Shown piece by piece: positions 26,601-37,621 of a stretch of DNA of 64,000 bases (its first letter is position 1; every line of letters starts with the position of its first letter). Made by a program: the position numbers and the translations under genes. The stretch comes from Mycoemilia scoparia (Eukaryota; Kickxellomycota; Kickxellomycetes; Kickxellales; Kickxellaceae): the NCBI GenBank assembly GCA_027575805.1, contig JANBPU010000089.1:1-64000 (forward strand), read 5' to 3'. The notes under the pieces were generated by a model, which saw only the letters and a list, made by a program, of their open reading frames with translations, was not told where the DNA came from and ran no database searches.

Positions 26601-29203
26601 ATCGTATGCAAGGGTTGACTCCATTCTCTCGATATACTTATTCTCAGTTTGGATTTAATGCGGGAAATATCTCTTCCTTATTGTCGCCATCGCATGTAGA
26701 TCTCAATGAGATTCTAAAACCAACATCAGGAGTAAATCTAGATGATCCAACTTATTTTGAGTTGAGAGGTCTGATTAACTTTTACAATACTGTTAAAACC
26801 GATTCCATGACATTCGAATCACTAACATTAGAAAACAATAGCAGCGGGTTTACAAAAAATACATCCACCACCACAAATGATGGTGATACCCCTTCGCCGG
26901 GCAAAAATACCATCAAGCTTTTGCAAAAGAATTACATAACCCAGGGAATAATTCAATGTCTAATAGTCTCAATCCTCTTGACACCCGAAGGAAGTTACTC
27001 TTCAGTATATTCATATGCCATTCTTAACAATAATTCAAGGTGGTCGAGCGAATCAGCATCTCAGGCTTTAGAGAGGCTCAAGAATAGTCACATAGCTATT
27101 AATATCCGCAAGGCTGGCCCATTGTCAGCAGTTGAAGCAGCATCTATATCAGCAGTAGCCAAATCTGGTATTATATTTAGACACGACAATCCATTATCTT
27201 CTGTAAGATACAAAAGCCAGTCACTAACACATATTGGTGCAGGAGGCGATTTGAATCCCGATGATACGATTACCACATTTAAAGAAAACACCGATGTTAC
27301 ATTTGGTAATGGCAAAGGCGGCTCTGAAAACAACCAGCAAACAACAACAACAACATCATCATCCAGAGAATTCAGGTTGGGTGATGATTTGGAACTCTAC
27401 AAAGATGACTATTCTCTGGGCACAAAACGTAAACTTCAACCATCTAAGGCAGGTTCCGCTACCAAGAATGATAATAGGTCCGATGATGACGATGATGACG
27501 ACGCTTTATTACAAGCTGCGGTTAAACATAATCCAAAGGGATACAAACAGAGAGACATCAGATATCAATATACATCAAAAGTTCCCGGTCGTGGGTTCAG
27601 TGTATCCGAAAAGTTCCTGGCAGCAATGAAGGGCGCATTTCCAACCAATTTTATTGCCGAAGCTCACATTGCCAGAAGAAGATGGTATAAGGCAGGAATG
27701 GTCAAAGCAGTTTCAAATGTCAACGGCGACAACATCAATGATTTGGATGTGGAAAATGACAAGAGCAACACTGTCAAATACTTCAAATTCAACCAACTCT
27801 TGACACCTGGTGAAATGGCTTATTTGGTCGAAGAATTGGCAATGAATCACGTAGTCATGTATCCCAAGTATCCGTATGTTGTAAACGCACAGAAAGTATC
27901 CAACAATTCATTCAAGCTGGCTGATACACGCCAATTTGACTTTGACTTCATGTTCTTTACAACATTTGCGCATTCTATTATTCCACCAACTATCTTCTAT
28001 CCATCCATTCCGATTAATGGCAGTGGTGATGGTAGTAGTCGCCGTCTTCAGGAGTATAGGAAACCACTGTATGACATTGCGCCTTCTGGAACTAAACGGT
28101 TGATGATAATGATGAGTAAATCTGGCAATCCCAAAGAAGCCACCAATAGTGATGGTAGTGACGATAGTAGTAGTATGATGGTTGAAGAGACTGATGAAAA
28201 CAACCAGACAAAAGAAGGTTCTGAAAAACAAAAGCTGGCTGATTTAGTTGTTGACCTTATAAAAGCCGAGGGTGTATTTGGTTTGGATATTATCGGACTC
28301 AAAACCAGACTTTACCAATACATCACTGCCCTCAAATCGTCATCACCAAATAAAGTTCAAGATGTTGCCAAGATATTATCAGATAAAGTCTTGTTCGACG
28401 TTGTTCAAGATTTGGTTATATCTGGAGTGCCGCCACCAGCACCATCGTCTCAGAATCAGGCAGAACGCAGTGGCGCTGATAACGACCATTATGCTAATAA
28501 CGCGATTAGTAGAAGGATATATCAGGTTGGGTTTACTGATATACGATTTGTTGCGGCTGAGTTTTATTCAGAATGGATAGTTAACCGTCGACCAAACAAT
28601 GATAACAATCAGTCAGACAAAGTCAACAAATGGGTATCTAATGTTACAAACCCACCCGCCACTACCACCACCACCACCACCACCACTTCTGAGTCTCCAA
28701 ACCCCAATCCCCATCATCAAGACATTAAAATAGTAACTCCATCCCAATTTGATATAGATGGAAATTGGGTATCTCCTCCAAGAATTTGGTTCAACATATA
28801 CGGAGATTTCAACCAGCCAGTATGGAGAGGTTGCATGCAGTCCATAGCATCATGGGTAGCCAAATATCCAGGAATCTATGAGTCCAGGCTGGCCCAAAAA
28901 ATGATTTATGTTGTTACTAGAGCTGAGCTTCGGGAATTGTTGGACGAGATGGTTAAGCTAGGCATACTTAAACGCAAATGCATTGTGGATCCAGCTATTA
29001 GAATCCAAATCACCAAAACATCATCTAGAAATACCAAACCAGGGCTGTTTTCTAATCTTCGTCGTTCGAATGGTAGTAGTGGTGGTGGTAGTAATAGGGG
29101 ATTACCTGGGTTTAGTTATAAAACTTGCCAGGATGATATGATTATTCGTGAAGACAAGATTTCGTGTTACTGGGTTACTTATGATTATCTTGGAAAAATC
29201 TAG
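20646..29203 (+). CDS. TFC3: TFIIIC large subunit (B-block-binding subunit, Tfc3/tau138/GTF3C1 family)
   Basis: RNA polymerase III initiation factor that recognises the B box of tRNA genes in the nucleus. Three exons: 20646-20700, 20859-21262 and 21395-29203 give 2755 residues. Both introns have GT..TAG ends and keep frame. Exon 1 gives MDDLLLYCRDHIGLEGTTG, which runs on into the family's N-terminal segment (DDEFKTYAWQYLAMFPGLIF). The B-block winged-helix region is at about residues 160-225 (MWQVLQKIAKTREEGIPQVT ... GIFHYIRVMEKFGILTK). A SANT/Myb-like segment lies near 1490-1570 (RWSTEESNKLLHVYVILK ... KLRRNWERL). Further winged-helix-like stretches are interspersed with acidic runs (EDDDDDDIDDE), Thr and Ser/Gly tracts. 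It is much longer than yeast Tfc3 (about 1160) and human GTF3C1 (about 2100), mainly through low-complexity inserts. The symbol is the yeast family name. Confidence 0.9.
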
Positions 29204-29250
29204 AATGTTTTTAGCTTTCATTATTCAGATTATATTTGGTTATACTTCTT

Positions 29251-29363
29251 CACAACAAGGCTTTGGGCAAAATGGGTTCCTAGAGGCTGCATTTAAAATG
29301 CCTAATGATTGGGCCCGCCCATTTTTGTCTACCATACATTTGATCACCATTGAAATCTTGCCA
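29251..29363 (+). repeat. family A element, copy A2
   Basis: About 113 bp, starting 48 bp after the TFIIIC stop codon, so probably in its 3' UTR. Keeps AAGGCTTTGGGCAAAA at the left, GATTGGGCC in the middle, and TGTCTACCATACATTTGATCA...TGAAATCTTGCC at the right. Confidence 0.75.
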
Positions 29364-30086
29364 CTTTGTTTTTGAGTTTTAAATACAGCAAACATATCAT
29401 TATAGAATATCGTGAAAGTTTGACTTTTTTTGTAATATCCACTCAAGTAAGCTTTTAGTTAAGCTCATGTTCATTATTTCAGCCTGCTCCATTTGTATGT
29501 TGACCAGAAAATCATTAGCAACAATAGGGAAAGTAATGTAATTAAAATACAACAACATTTGAATGGAACTAAATAAAATGGATAGACGGTGATGATGATA
29601 ATACATCTCTATTTGATAACGAAACACAAAAGAGGGAGGAGATGCTATAGAGATACTTCTATACAAAGCCAAACACATAGAAAGATATATAGATATAGGG
29701 TAGAAAAGCAAGTAAGCAAGAATGAAATGAAATGTGGATGGTCAGATATAATAATAATAATAGTAGTAGTAGTGTAGAAATGTGTTTGTGTATGTAATTC
29801 AGAGTGTCATGAATGTTTAAAAAACCAAACCATTCTCTTACAACTCTGTCATAACCACAAACAAACACACACTAACTACTCTACTCTACTCTACTCTACT
29901 ACATACAGCACAACAGCTTACGACCATCAACGATATTTATAAAATTTAGACACCCAAAATATAATAGTATATATGTATGTATATATCTATTAGATTTTTA
30001 CACGTCAACACCACACACAACAGACCAGTTATAGATTATCTCTGGGTAGTAGTAGTAGTAGTAGTAATAATAGTGAGAGAGATTTT
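29364..30086. other. intergenic region between convergent TFIIIC and calmodulin-like genes
   Basis: No gene seen. Contains ATA/GTA trinucleotide runs near 29,750 and 30,047, a (CTACT)n run at 29,876-29,901 and TATA-rich sequence. It should hold both 3' UTRs. Confidence 0.6.
29876..29901. repeat. (CTACT)n microsatellite
   Basis: About five tandem pentanucleotide units. Confidence 0.9.
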
Positions 30087-30784
30087 TTAGACGTTGGCCA
30101 ATTTCATAGCCAAAGTCTCACAACTAATATGTCCACTCGAATCTGCACTTTCCTTAATAAGCTCGTCAGCCTCATACTCAGTCATTTTCTCACCCAACGA
30201 CATCATGATGCGCTTAAATTCCTCGGCAGGGATGTATCCGTTTCCTTCTTTATCAAACACGTTCATAGCTTCCAGCAATTCCTCGTAGTTAACACCCTGG
30301 TTCTTGGTGCTTCCAGCTATTTTGAGGAAAGAATTGAAGTCGACGCTTCCGGTATTGTTGGGATCGGCGGATCTCTTTAGGTTGGAAAGCTCGGATTCAG
30401 TAAGGCGGGCTCCCAATGATCGTAAAGCCGTGCCGAGCTCTTCGGTGGTTATCATGTTGTCGCCATCACTATCAAATAGCTGGAAAGCTTCTTTGTATTC
30501 GTCTATTTCGGCTTGGGTCATTTGTTGGCTCTATACACAATTACAATTATATTAGTGGTAATGATAACACAAAATAAGTGGGTTTGCTTTTGTTAATGCT
30601 GCTGGTATTGATATTATTGAGAGTTTTGGTTTTGCTGGTGGTAATGCAGAGGGAAGGAGAGTAGATTGTATTTCTTTTAGGTAGATGTCACATCACACTG
30701 ATTTATGTTGGTATTGCTACATAATATGTAGGAGGTATTAAAATTTAAAATCCGCAGATACATATATCATATGTTACTTACCAT
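30087..30784 (-). CDS. calmodulin-like EF-hand protein
   Basis: Calcium sensor of the calmodulin superfamily. Two coding exons: 30782-30784 carries only the ATG, immediately followed by a GTAAGT donor; 30087-30530 carries the rest after a TAG acceptor. An ATG-then-intron arrangement is familiar from calmodulin genes. The product has 148 residues, starting MSQQMTQAEIDEYKEAF. Loop 1 (21-32, DSDGDNMITTEE) and loop 3 (94-105, DKEGNGYIPAEE) look competent to bind calcium. Loop 2 (57-68, DPNNTGSVDFNS) has Ser instead of Glu at position 12. Loop 4 (about 130-140, ADSSGHISCET) is one residue short and lacks the calcium ligands, much as in budding-yeast calmodulin. It could instead be a myosin essential light chain. 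If the first exon were missed, translation would appear to start at internal Met5. Confidence 0.88.
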
Positions 30785-31388
30785 TTTGTTGTTTTATCGT
30801 TTGTTTAGTGATATGTGTATATATATATATATGCTGTGTTTGTACAATCTAAATGCGTAAATTTATAATTGGAGAAGTCAAAGAGATATAAAGTGAAAGC
30901 AAGAGGAAGAGGTTAAGTTGGTACTGTTGTTGTTATAGGGAGTGTATGCGTGTGTGTGGGGGAGGGGAGAGAAAATTCCCTTTGGTCAAGTAGCATACAT
31001 ACATACACACACGCATGCACACACACACACACACACACACCCAGACAGACAGACAGACAGACAGACAGAAGGAAGAGCACGCAGTTTACAAGTTTGGGGT
31101 AGCCAATAGTTGTTTCTAGTCATACTGTGTGTGTGTGGGGGGGTCTGTGTACAACCACCATGTGGAGGAAAAGGAATATCATCAAAGATCCTCTCAGTCT
31201 CTTCTTTCTCTCTGCCTCTGGCTTTTTTTCTCTCAGCACAACGCTTGGCTGATGAGCTTACTGACTGCGCGCTTTTCTAGAAAATAATCTGGCAAAGTGT
31301 TTGTCAATTTGATTAGCAGCTGCCACATGATTTGACTTTAGCCGTAAGGGTTGTGCACTTGTGTTTCTTGGCACTTATGGACAAAGAA
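30785..31388. other. upstream region of the calmodulin-like gene with microsatellites
   Basis: Upstream of the minus-strand calmodulin-like gene. Holds a TATATATATATA stretch at about 30,818-30,831, which may act as promoter TATA DNA, then (AC)n and (CAGA)n arrays at 31,018-31,070 and a polypyrimidine stretch near 31,195-31,235. No gene seen. Confidence 0.5.
31018..31070. repeat. compound (AC)n-(CAGA)n microsatellite
   Basis: About twelve AC units run directly into seven CAGA units. Confidence 0.95.
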
Positions 31389-31492
31389 GCTCACAAGGCA
31401 TTAGGCAAAATTGATCCCCAGAAGGTGTTGCATATAAAATATCTGAGGAACAATTTCTGCCTACCATACATTCGATCGCTAGTGAAATATTC
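31389..31492 (+). repeat. family A element, copy A3
   Basis: About 104 bp: TCACAAGGCATTAGGCAAAA at the left, GTTGCATATAAAAT inside, TTTCTGCCTACCATACATTCG and CTAGTGAAAT at the right. Lies head-to-tail directly before copy A4. Confidence 0.75.
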
Positions 31493-31499
31493 CCTTATG

Positions 31500-31730
31500 G
31501 CCAGATTTCATACAACCTTAGGCAAAAGTAGGTCTCCAAAAATTGCATACAGATAGGCCTGTAATTGAGCCAAAACTTAAGGATCTGTTTCTGCCAATCA
31601 TTCATTTGGGCAATAATTTTTGAAGGGTGAATATTTATAGGGGAAATCACAGCCAAATGAATGTCCAGTTTTACTAGTAAACTTTCGCCCTTCAAAAACA
31701 ATGATCCATTTGATCACTAGTAAATTTTTG
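31500..31730 (+). repeat. family A element, copy A4, split by a family B insertion
   Basis: Left part at 31500-31606 (AGATTTCATACAACCTTAGGCAAAA ... TCTGCCAATCATTCATT). The right end resumes at 31709 (TTTGATCACTAGTAAAT). Removing the family B element at 31607-31708 plus a 2-bp duplication restores the CATTTGATCACTAG junction seen in intact copies A2 and A5. Confidence 0.75.
31607..31708 (+). mobile_element. family B MITE-like element, copy B2, nested in A4
   Basis: 102 bp with inverted ends TGGGCAATAATTTTTGAAGG and, read inwards from the right, TGGATCATTGTTTTTGAAGG. The interior includes TATAGGGG...CACAGCCAAATG as in copy B5. The flanking duplication reads TT rather than the TA of other copies. 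No coding capacity. Confidence 0.8.
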
Positions 31731-32099
31731 TCTTATACAAATAAATTATAATAATTTAAATTGTAATTCTTGGTTAAAATTGTATTGTTTATTGGTTTGA
31801 AGGTATTCTTGAAAAATTTATTTGGTAGTAGCCAAGAATGAAGGTATATGTAAAAGAAATTGTAAAAGCAGTGTCTACTACTCCTACTTTTAGTAAATAG
31901 AGTTTTTGCGAAATCAAAAGGAAGAGAAGAAAAATTTATATGGGTCAAATATTTACATTTTCAAGCTACAAAAGTATACACACCATTTAATAATGGAATA
32001 GAATTTGAGGGTGATGTATGTGGAAAATGAATGGGGAAAGAGACCAATATAAAATTCGTATCTCTCAATCCCAGACTACTGAGTTGATTGCCTAGGTTG

Positions 32100-32507
32100 T
32101 TAATTTTGGTGATTCCGCAACCGTGTTTGTTGAAGTTTCTGCTTGACAATGTTGCTACAATTTTTGGATTTGCTCCCGTTCTTGAGCTTGGTATTGAGTT
32201 CACAGCAAGTATTAACCTGATATCTAATGCCAGGCGCAATATCACCACTATTGCTGCCACCAACATTATCAGATTTCAATGCTTTAGCAATAAAAACTTT
32301 TGGCATATCCTGTATAGTTATCTGTACGGTGTCGCCGCCTCTCTTACCATTGTAACCATTACTGTTGCGGTTTTTTCTGAATTTAATTTTACGTTGTAAT
32401 TTTTTGTAAAATCTAAAGACGGCTTTTTTGGCTATTCGGACGTAAAGAGGGTTACAGTATGGACTATATATGCCAAATTTAAATCCATTTGGGAATCGTA
32501 GGACCAT
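32100..32507 (-). CDS. hypothetical basic protein, 135 aa
   Basis: I do not recognise this protein. It starts MVLRFPNGFKFGIYSPYCNP. It has a strongly basic segment at about residues 26-56 (KKAVFRFYKKLQRKIKFRKN) followed by Asn/Gly-rich sequence, VQITIQDMPKVFIAKALKSD at about 61-80, and a Lys/Asn-rich end. An A-rich stretch precedes the ATG. A 63-bp intron is also possible: donor CAG|GTTAAT just after SGDIAPGIRYQ and a TTGTAG acceptor, replacing the C-terminus with QHCQAETSTNTVAESPKLTT. Codon use looks more gene-like than the flanks, but no homologue or domain supports it. Confidence 0.4.
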   Translation of the reverse strand: MVLRFPNGFKFGIYSPYCNPLYVRIAKKAVFRFYKKLQRKIKFRKNRNSNGYNGKRGGDTVQITIQDMPKVFIAKALKSDNVGGSNSGDIAPGIRYQVNTCCELNTKLKNGSKSKNCSNIVKQKLQQTRLRNHQN

Positions 32508-34672
32508 TTTTTGTGTGCGTGTATGTTTTGTTGTTGAATAATATTATTAATAGTTGTGATAATTTTGTTATAAATATAGGAGTTGTAGTTCTATATGAGG
32601 GGGGAAGGGGGATTTTTCGTAGATAAAGTTATGAAATTAAAAGGAATATGTCGTGTATAGGTAGAAATGTAAGGGTAATGGTAATATATTAAATATTAAA
32701 AATGATTATAATAACAGTATGTAAAGTTAGAGAGAGAAATAAAAGGTTTATATTCGCATTTAGTAGTTGTCAATGTATCATATAGTTTTCCATTCAAAAA
32801 AAATTCCTCTCAAGGTTGTTATCATTTTTATATGTGAATGATAAAAAAGAAGTTATACTAGCCAATTGTTGCAATTGCTTTTGCCAAAAAATGACCAAAG
32901 AATATGATAGTTAGTTCAAAAGGGCTGATTTGGGTTCTATTTGATTGACAAAAGCGCATGTTTATAGTGCCAATTTTACTTTTACGTATGTGATTGCTCA
33001 AAAGTGTATGTATTGGTATATATGTGAGTGTGAGTGTGTATAAAGTTTTAAAGATGTCTTGGTGACTCCTGAGATGTCTTACTCTTTAGTATAGATTGTA
33101 ATGATCATGGAGACATGTTTGACGTAAACTTGACATTGTTAAAAAATGGGGGTGTTTGGTCAATTTGATGGTTTGACTTTCTTTTTTTAAATCAAAATTT
33201 TGATACTACTTCACTTTCATATTTCAAAATAAATAAATAATAATGATAAATTCAAATCTGGTTAAATGTTGTACTAAAGCTACTCAATAGATACTTTGGA
33301 TACGCATTTGTACAAGCTTAAGTATTTCTCAATAGTTCATTTCTAGAGAGACACTTGGTTCAACGAAATTGTTCCATAGGTGTGTTGCTTGCTTAACTTA
33401 ATAAACAAAAACTATAGATGTCACACTATTATAGTAGAGATTTTTTGATGACACCAATCATTTCATATACAAAGACCTAGATCTGCACCACGAAGAAGCT
33501 CAAGAGCCTTGCGACTCCCTTGCATAGAAAGAGTTTGCTAGACAACACGATAATGTATACTTTTTCAAATCAATAATACCTTAAAATGGTATAGCTATAG
33601 AGCAAGACGTTGAGTAAAGGTTTTAAGGAAGTTGCTGCTCCACTCCAATATACAGCAGAATTGGATTCACCATCTTATTACCAATGTGATATTACAGATA
33701 ACTATTTGTGTATACAAAGCTTCTACTGTAACTTAACTTCATATATTCGCGCGGTTTGCCCCTTAATTATTATATGTGGCTGTCTTTTGTGGTGACGCTA
33801 GTTTATGTTTCTTGCCATCCACAACTTGCATCTGTAACTCATTTCTGACTAAAGTTGGTCTACCCCAACTCCTCACCATATACAAGCGAAATGACGTAAA
33901 AACGCTTTTTTATTTTCTTCTCAAATGTTCTGGAATTGCTCTGTAAGCCTGTCTACTTGCCCCCCCAATTATATGCTACCCCCAGATAGCTTGTGTCATC
34001 ATTCTCTGAAACTTTGACTTCATTAGCCACACTGTCCACACTCCTTTCTAAGGAACAGTAATACCTTAAAGCCTTGTATACCCAAGTGCTCCACTTATAT
34101 GGGCAGGTTACTGTTGAACAGATAGATGTGGCGCTATGCCATAACTACCCCAAAACTCTATTTTGATTTTCTTATTTGTTATACCATTTCTGGGCAACAA
34201 GCTGTCTAAATCTTTAATTTTTTATAAACACGCAATAATTTTAATCATCTTCTTAAATGGAGAGTGAAGATTTGAGAAGTGAAATCGTGCCTTGATAGCA
34301 TAAAATTTTCAAATCAGGTTTTTAGGTAATCAAGCCTTTTGTTTAACAATCAGGCCTTTGGATGGTGAAACATTACTTGCGATCAAGCGTGAAACAGACA
34401 GAAGCGAGGCCTCGAATTTTAGTCCAATCAACGGCCATCTTTGCATACAACCTAGTGAAACTTGGCCATAACCAAAATTCGCATTTACTCATGTAAAGAT
34501 TCAAATGATTTTACATAAAAAAGTTCTGGTGTATCATTATATATTTGAATAGGCATTTAAAGCGCGAGAAAAAAAAATATTTGGCACGAAATCAATTGAG
34601 AACACACATGTACACACCCACTCATATACATTTACTGCCACACGTGCACATGCACAATAACAAAACATTAGG
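32508..34672. other. intergenic, nothing recognisable
   Basis: AT-rich. A 61-codon open frame without an ATG at 33,610-33,795 has fairly protein-like composition but no start, splice partner or homology that I can support. No repeats of families A or B seen. Confidence 0.5.
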
Positions 34673-34680
34673 TATAAAAA
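34673..34680 (+). promoter_or_regulatory. TATA box of the small Ser/Gly-rich protein gene
   Basis: TATAAAAA lies 106 bp upstream of the ATG at 34779, placing the start of transcription near 34,705. An ATG at 34,684 is too close to this TATA box to be in the mRNA. Confidence 0.6.
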
Positions 34681-34778
34681 GACATGGCCAGGCAGCCCAA
34701 TTTGTATGTTTTTAAACACATATCAACTCACAAATCTTTTTCCCGCACTTTTTGCTTTTCACCCATTTTATCTTCACT

Positions 34779-34967
34779 ATGGATAGTTCAAGTGGCAACA
34801 GCTCTTCTTCCGGCTCCAACAATAGTGGTGACGGACAGGGCAGCTCTTCAAGCCAAGGTTCACTTGGCCCCGGCTCCTACACGGGAGATTCGGTTCCTGA
34901 CCTGGAATTGCCAGAGTCTGAATTGCAATACACTGATCCCAATGAGGAAAGAAGCCTAAGGGGATAG
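34779..34967 (+). CDS. small Ser/Gly-rich acidic protein, 62 aa
   Basis: Unrecognised short protein starting MDSSSGNSSSSGSNNSGDGQ. The first two thirds is Ser/Gly/Asn low complexity. The tail (PDLELPESELQYTDPNEERS) is acidic. It is predicted disordered, with no signal peptide or membrane segment. Support comes from context: a TATA box at 34,673 correctly spaced, a first ATG that opens this frame, and an AATAAA-type signal at about 35,104. It is first in a run of five same-strand lineage-specific genes. Short low-complexity frames can be chance, so confidence is moderate. Confidence 0.5.
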   Translation: MDSSSGNSSSSGSNNSGDGQGSSSSQGSLGPGSYTGDSVPDLELPESELQYTDPNEERSLRG

Positions 34968-35727
34968 CTACGGCGCGTGCGTGAGGGGTTCTAAACAACA
35001 TTTTTGACTCATTTGAGTACTACCGTCTTTGTATGTATTTGTTAAGCATCCTTTTGATGTGTACACCTACACGCAAGGCATATTTTATGTATTAGATTTG
35101 AAAAATAAAAAAGATGTTTAGAACCTAGAATTAAAATTTGAATAGTGTGTATAGATGTTGTTTGCAATTATTCCATTTTTATGTAGGTTCATATTAAGCT
35201 GAGTGTTGGTCTGTAATAGGAATTGCTAATGCCTTTAGGGTGCAGCCAAATCTATACATTGCAACTTCCTTTTAATCAGCCAGTTACACTCTTAGCCTTG
35301 CTTTAAATCAATTAACAGTAGTAGTAGTAGTAGTTTGTAATGCCGTCTTTCACAAATTTCAACATCATTTATTAAAATCAAAACAGTGAAATTGGCTAAT
35401 ATTTCCATTTCATAAAAATCAAAATCAAAATAACGTATTCATCTAAACACCAAGATGCTTAAACAAAGAGGCTTTTTGAAAATATTTTTTTATGTATTTA
35501 TGGTTGGGAGTTGGGATTTTTTTGAAACTAGATTTGGAATTTCTTTAAAAAGACATCAATGAAAATCTATATATATATTAATATGTGAATCTTTTAATTT
35601 TATTCGGCATAACTATGTTTCATTCAACTCAAACACTCACATAAACATATTTAGAATATTGCTCTATTTACTTCTATGCGTCGCTGTTCTGTTCTGTTCA
35701 GAGAGAGAGAGGCACGCCGGTTCACCA

Positions 35728-35735
35728 TATAAATA
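35728..35735 (+). promoter_or_regulatory. probable TATA box of the tandem-repeat four-TM gene
   Basis: TATAAATA about 215 bp upstream of the ATG at 35944. The TATATATAAAA stretch right before that ATG is too close to serve it, so this upstream site is preferred. Confidence 0.4.
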
Positions 35736-35943
35736 AAACTCACATCTCTCCCTCTATCTTCATTAATGAAATTCATTTAAAAATATTTTCTTCTTTTGAT
35801 TTATCTCTTTCTACTCAATTTTAGTGGCCTTATAGAATATAGCCACAAAGACACTATACACTTAGATCCAGGAAGAATTCTTAGATTAAATTAATCTTTG
35901 GTGATAGAAGAGTCAAAACAAGATTCTCTAGTTATATATAAAA

Positions 35944-37122
35944 ATGACCAATGGTAATATAATTAATAACACCGGAGTAATACAAGGAGCTGGTACGAAC
36001 TCCACGCCATCATCCAGTCCTACTAGAACATCTGGGCGAAGGAAGAGATCTCGTGGAATACCCACACAAACATTCAGCCCTGTTGGAACAACTACACAAA
36101 CGGGGGAATCTAGTGGAATACCCACACAAACAGTCAACCATGTTGGAACAACTACACAAACGAGGGAATCTAGTGGAATACCCACACAAACAGTCAACCA
36201 TGTTGGAACAACTACACAAACGGAGGAATCTAGTAGAGAGCCTACGCCAACGGTCAGTCCTACTGGATCATCTACGCAAACGGGGAGATATCGTAATATA
36301 TATACACAAACAGTCAGCCCTGTTGGATCATCTACGGATGTCGTAAGTTGTTCTTCACCTGAGGGGGAAGATAATGAATCTTCACCAACTGATTCTATCA
36401 AAAAACATTATCTCAAAGAAAATAAAATCGGGTTTATCGCTATTTTACTGACATTGGTATCTGTCATATTACAAACCACATGCTGTGGGTATTTCATATC
36501 CACCATCAAGGAGGCCAAATTTAGTCTCACGGTAACTATTACTCTATAAATCCTAATGTTATTAAGTTAGTTCTAATGCAGCTGTATACGACAAATTCAA
36601 CTAATAAGCTTATTTTTTGTAATTGTTATAATGATGTAATGTAGGGACATAATAAGTTTGTAACAAACTTTTATATAACCGTAATTGTTATCAATTGGGC
36701 CTGCTTGATTCTTTTATTTCTTTTGGATTTGTCTCAATTTGACGAAGAATTATCGTACAAAAAGCAAAACCCCAAACCAGATTGGACTTTTTATAGAAAA
36801 GAACATGTTGATTGCGTTAAACAGGCTAGAATTTATGTCGCTGGAGTTATGACATTGTAAGCTACAAACATAATTATACTTGCATATACATATTTTTCTG
36901 GTGGTGGTGTTTGTGGATGTTAATAACAGCAATTCTGTTTTTCGTTTTAGCATTACTGCGGCAAATACAAATTCATTTGCATCGGCAAAACTATATGCTG
37001 ATGAGACAGATAACTATATCATCATTCTGACTGTTTGTTTGGGAATGAATCTTTTGATATTGGGTCGTGCTTATCTGGAATCTGAAAACAAGGATGAACC
37101 AACATATATTTTGGAAAACTAG
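35944..37122 (+). CDS. four-TM membrane protein with N-terminal 20-residue tandem repeats
   Basis: Three exons, 35944-36531, 36645-36856 and 36951-37122, joined with GT..AG introns in frame, give 323 residues; I do not recognise the family. Residues 1-35 are disordered and end in a basic patch (GRRKRSRG). Residues about 36-135 are tandem 20-residue units with core PTQTV..VGTTTQT.ESSGI. Four hydrophobic segments follow at about 162-186, 205-225, 256-278 and 289-309. A short charged C-terminus ends the protein. The last three helices exist only in the spliced product. The layout resembles MARVEL-type four-helix proteins, but this is shape only, not homology. The Thr/Ser-rich repeat region could be O-glycosylated if extracellular or act as a flexible cytosolic tail; with no signal peptide and an even helix number, both termini should be on the same side. 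Confidence 0.8.
36061..36340 (+). repeat. 60-bp coding tandem repeat
   Basis: Units begin at 36061, 36121, 36181, 36241 and 36301 with exact 60-bp spacing, each starting CCCACACAAACA or a variant. The second and third units are nearly identical; the fourth and fifth are diverged. Each unit encodes 20 residues, so unit gain or loss keeps frame. The repeat also creates spurious open frames in other frames and on the other strand. Confidence 0.95.
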
Positions 37123-37621
37123 CCCAAATTTCTTTCATTTTTCTTAATACTTTTTTTTTCAATTTTTATACACTTTTAGAACCAAGATAAATAAACCATT
37201 TTTGTTGAAATTATAAATAGAGGCTCGAATTTTTGTAGAAGAGTGTTTGTGGTAAACTTAAAACACAATAGTGTAATTTAAATACTTACTCTCTAATAAT
37301 CTAAATATAAAAACCTTTTTTGTATAATAATCAATATCTCTAAAGAACTCAAACAAAGCTGAATTCAATATCTAAATTTAAAGATTAATTTTGCTTTCTC
37401 GTTTAGATCAGGGTTCCTACACAACTACAATAGCAGCAGATGAAGTAGGGCAAAATAATAGGCTGGCGCGGTTTGAATTTCGCCCTTTTATAGCCCTATG
37501 GTACCCTTTGCGTATTATAAATTGTCTAAGTCTTCGATCTCCAACCTGACTGTCTCTCTTTTTCAGAATACCCTTTAATTTGTGTGCAGTCCATTGCATC
37601 CATTATTGAATATATCCAGTC

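Noticed and set aside
34684..34959. 91-codon frame starting MARQPNLYVF
   Set aside because: Its ATG lies only a few bases after the TATA box and so would be upstream of the transcription start. The 62-residue frame at 34779 fits better.
35928..36401. 157-codon minus-strand frame and 97-codon frame over the 60-bp repeats
   Set aside because: Both are shadows created by the tandem repeat, whose 60-bp period keeps several frames open. The plus-strand frame at 35944 continues into spliced transmembrane exons and is the real one.
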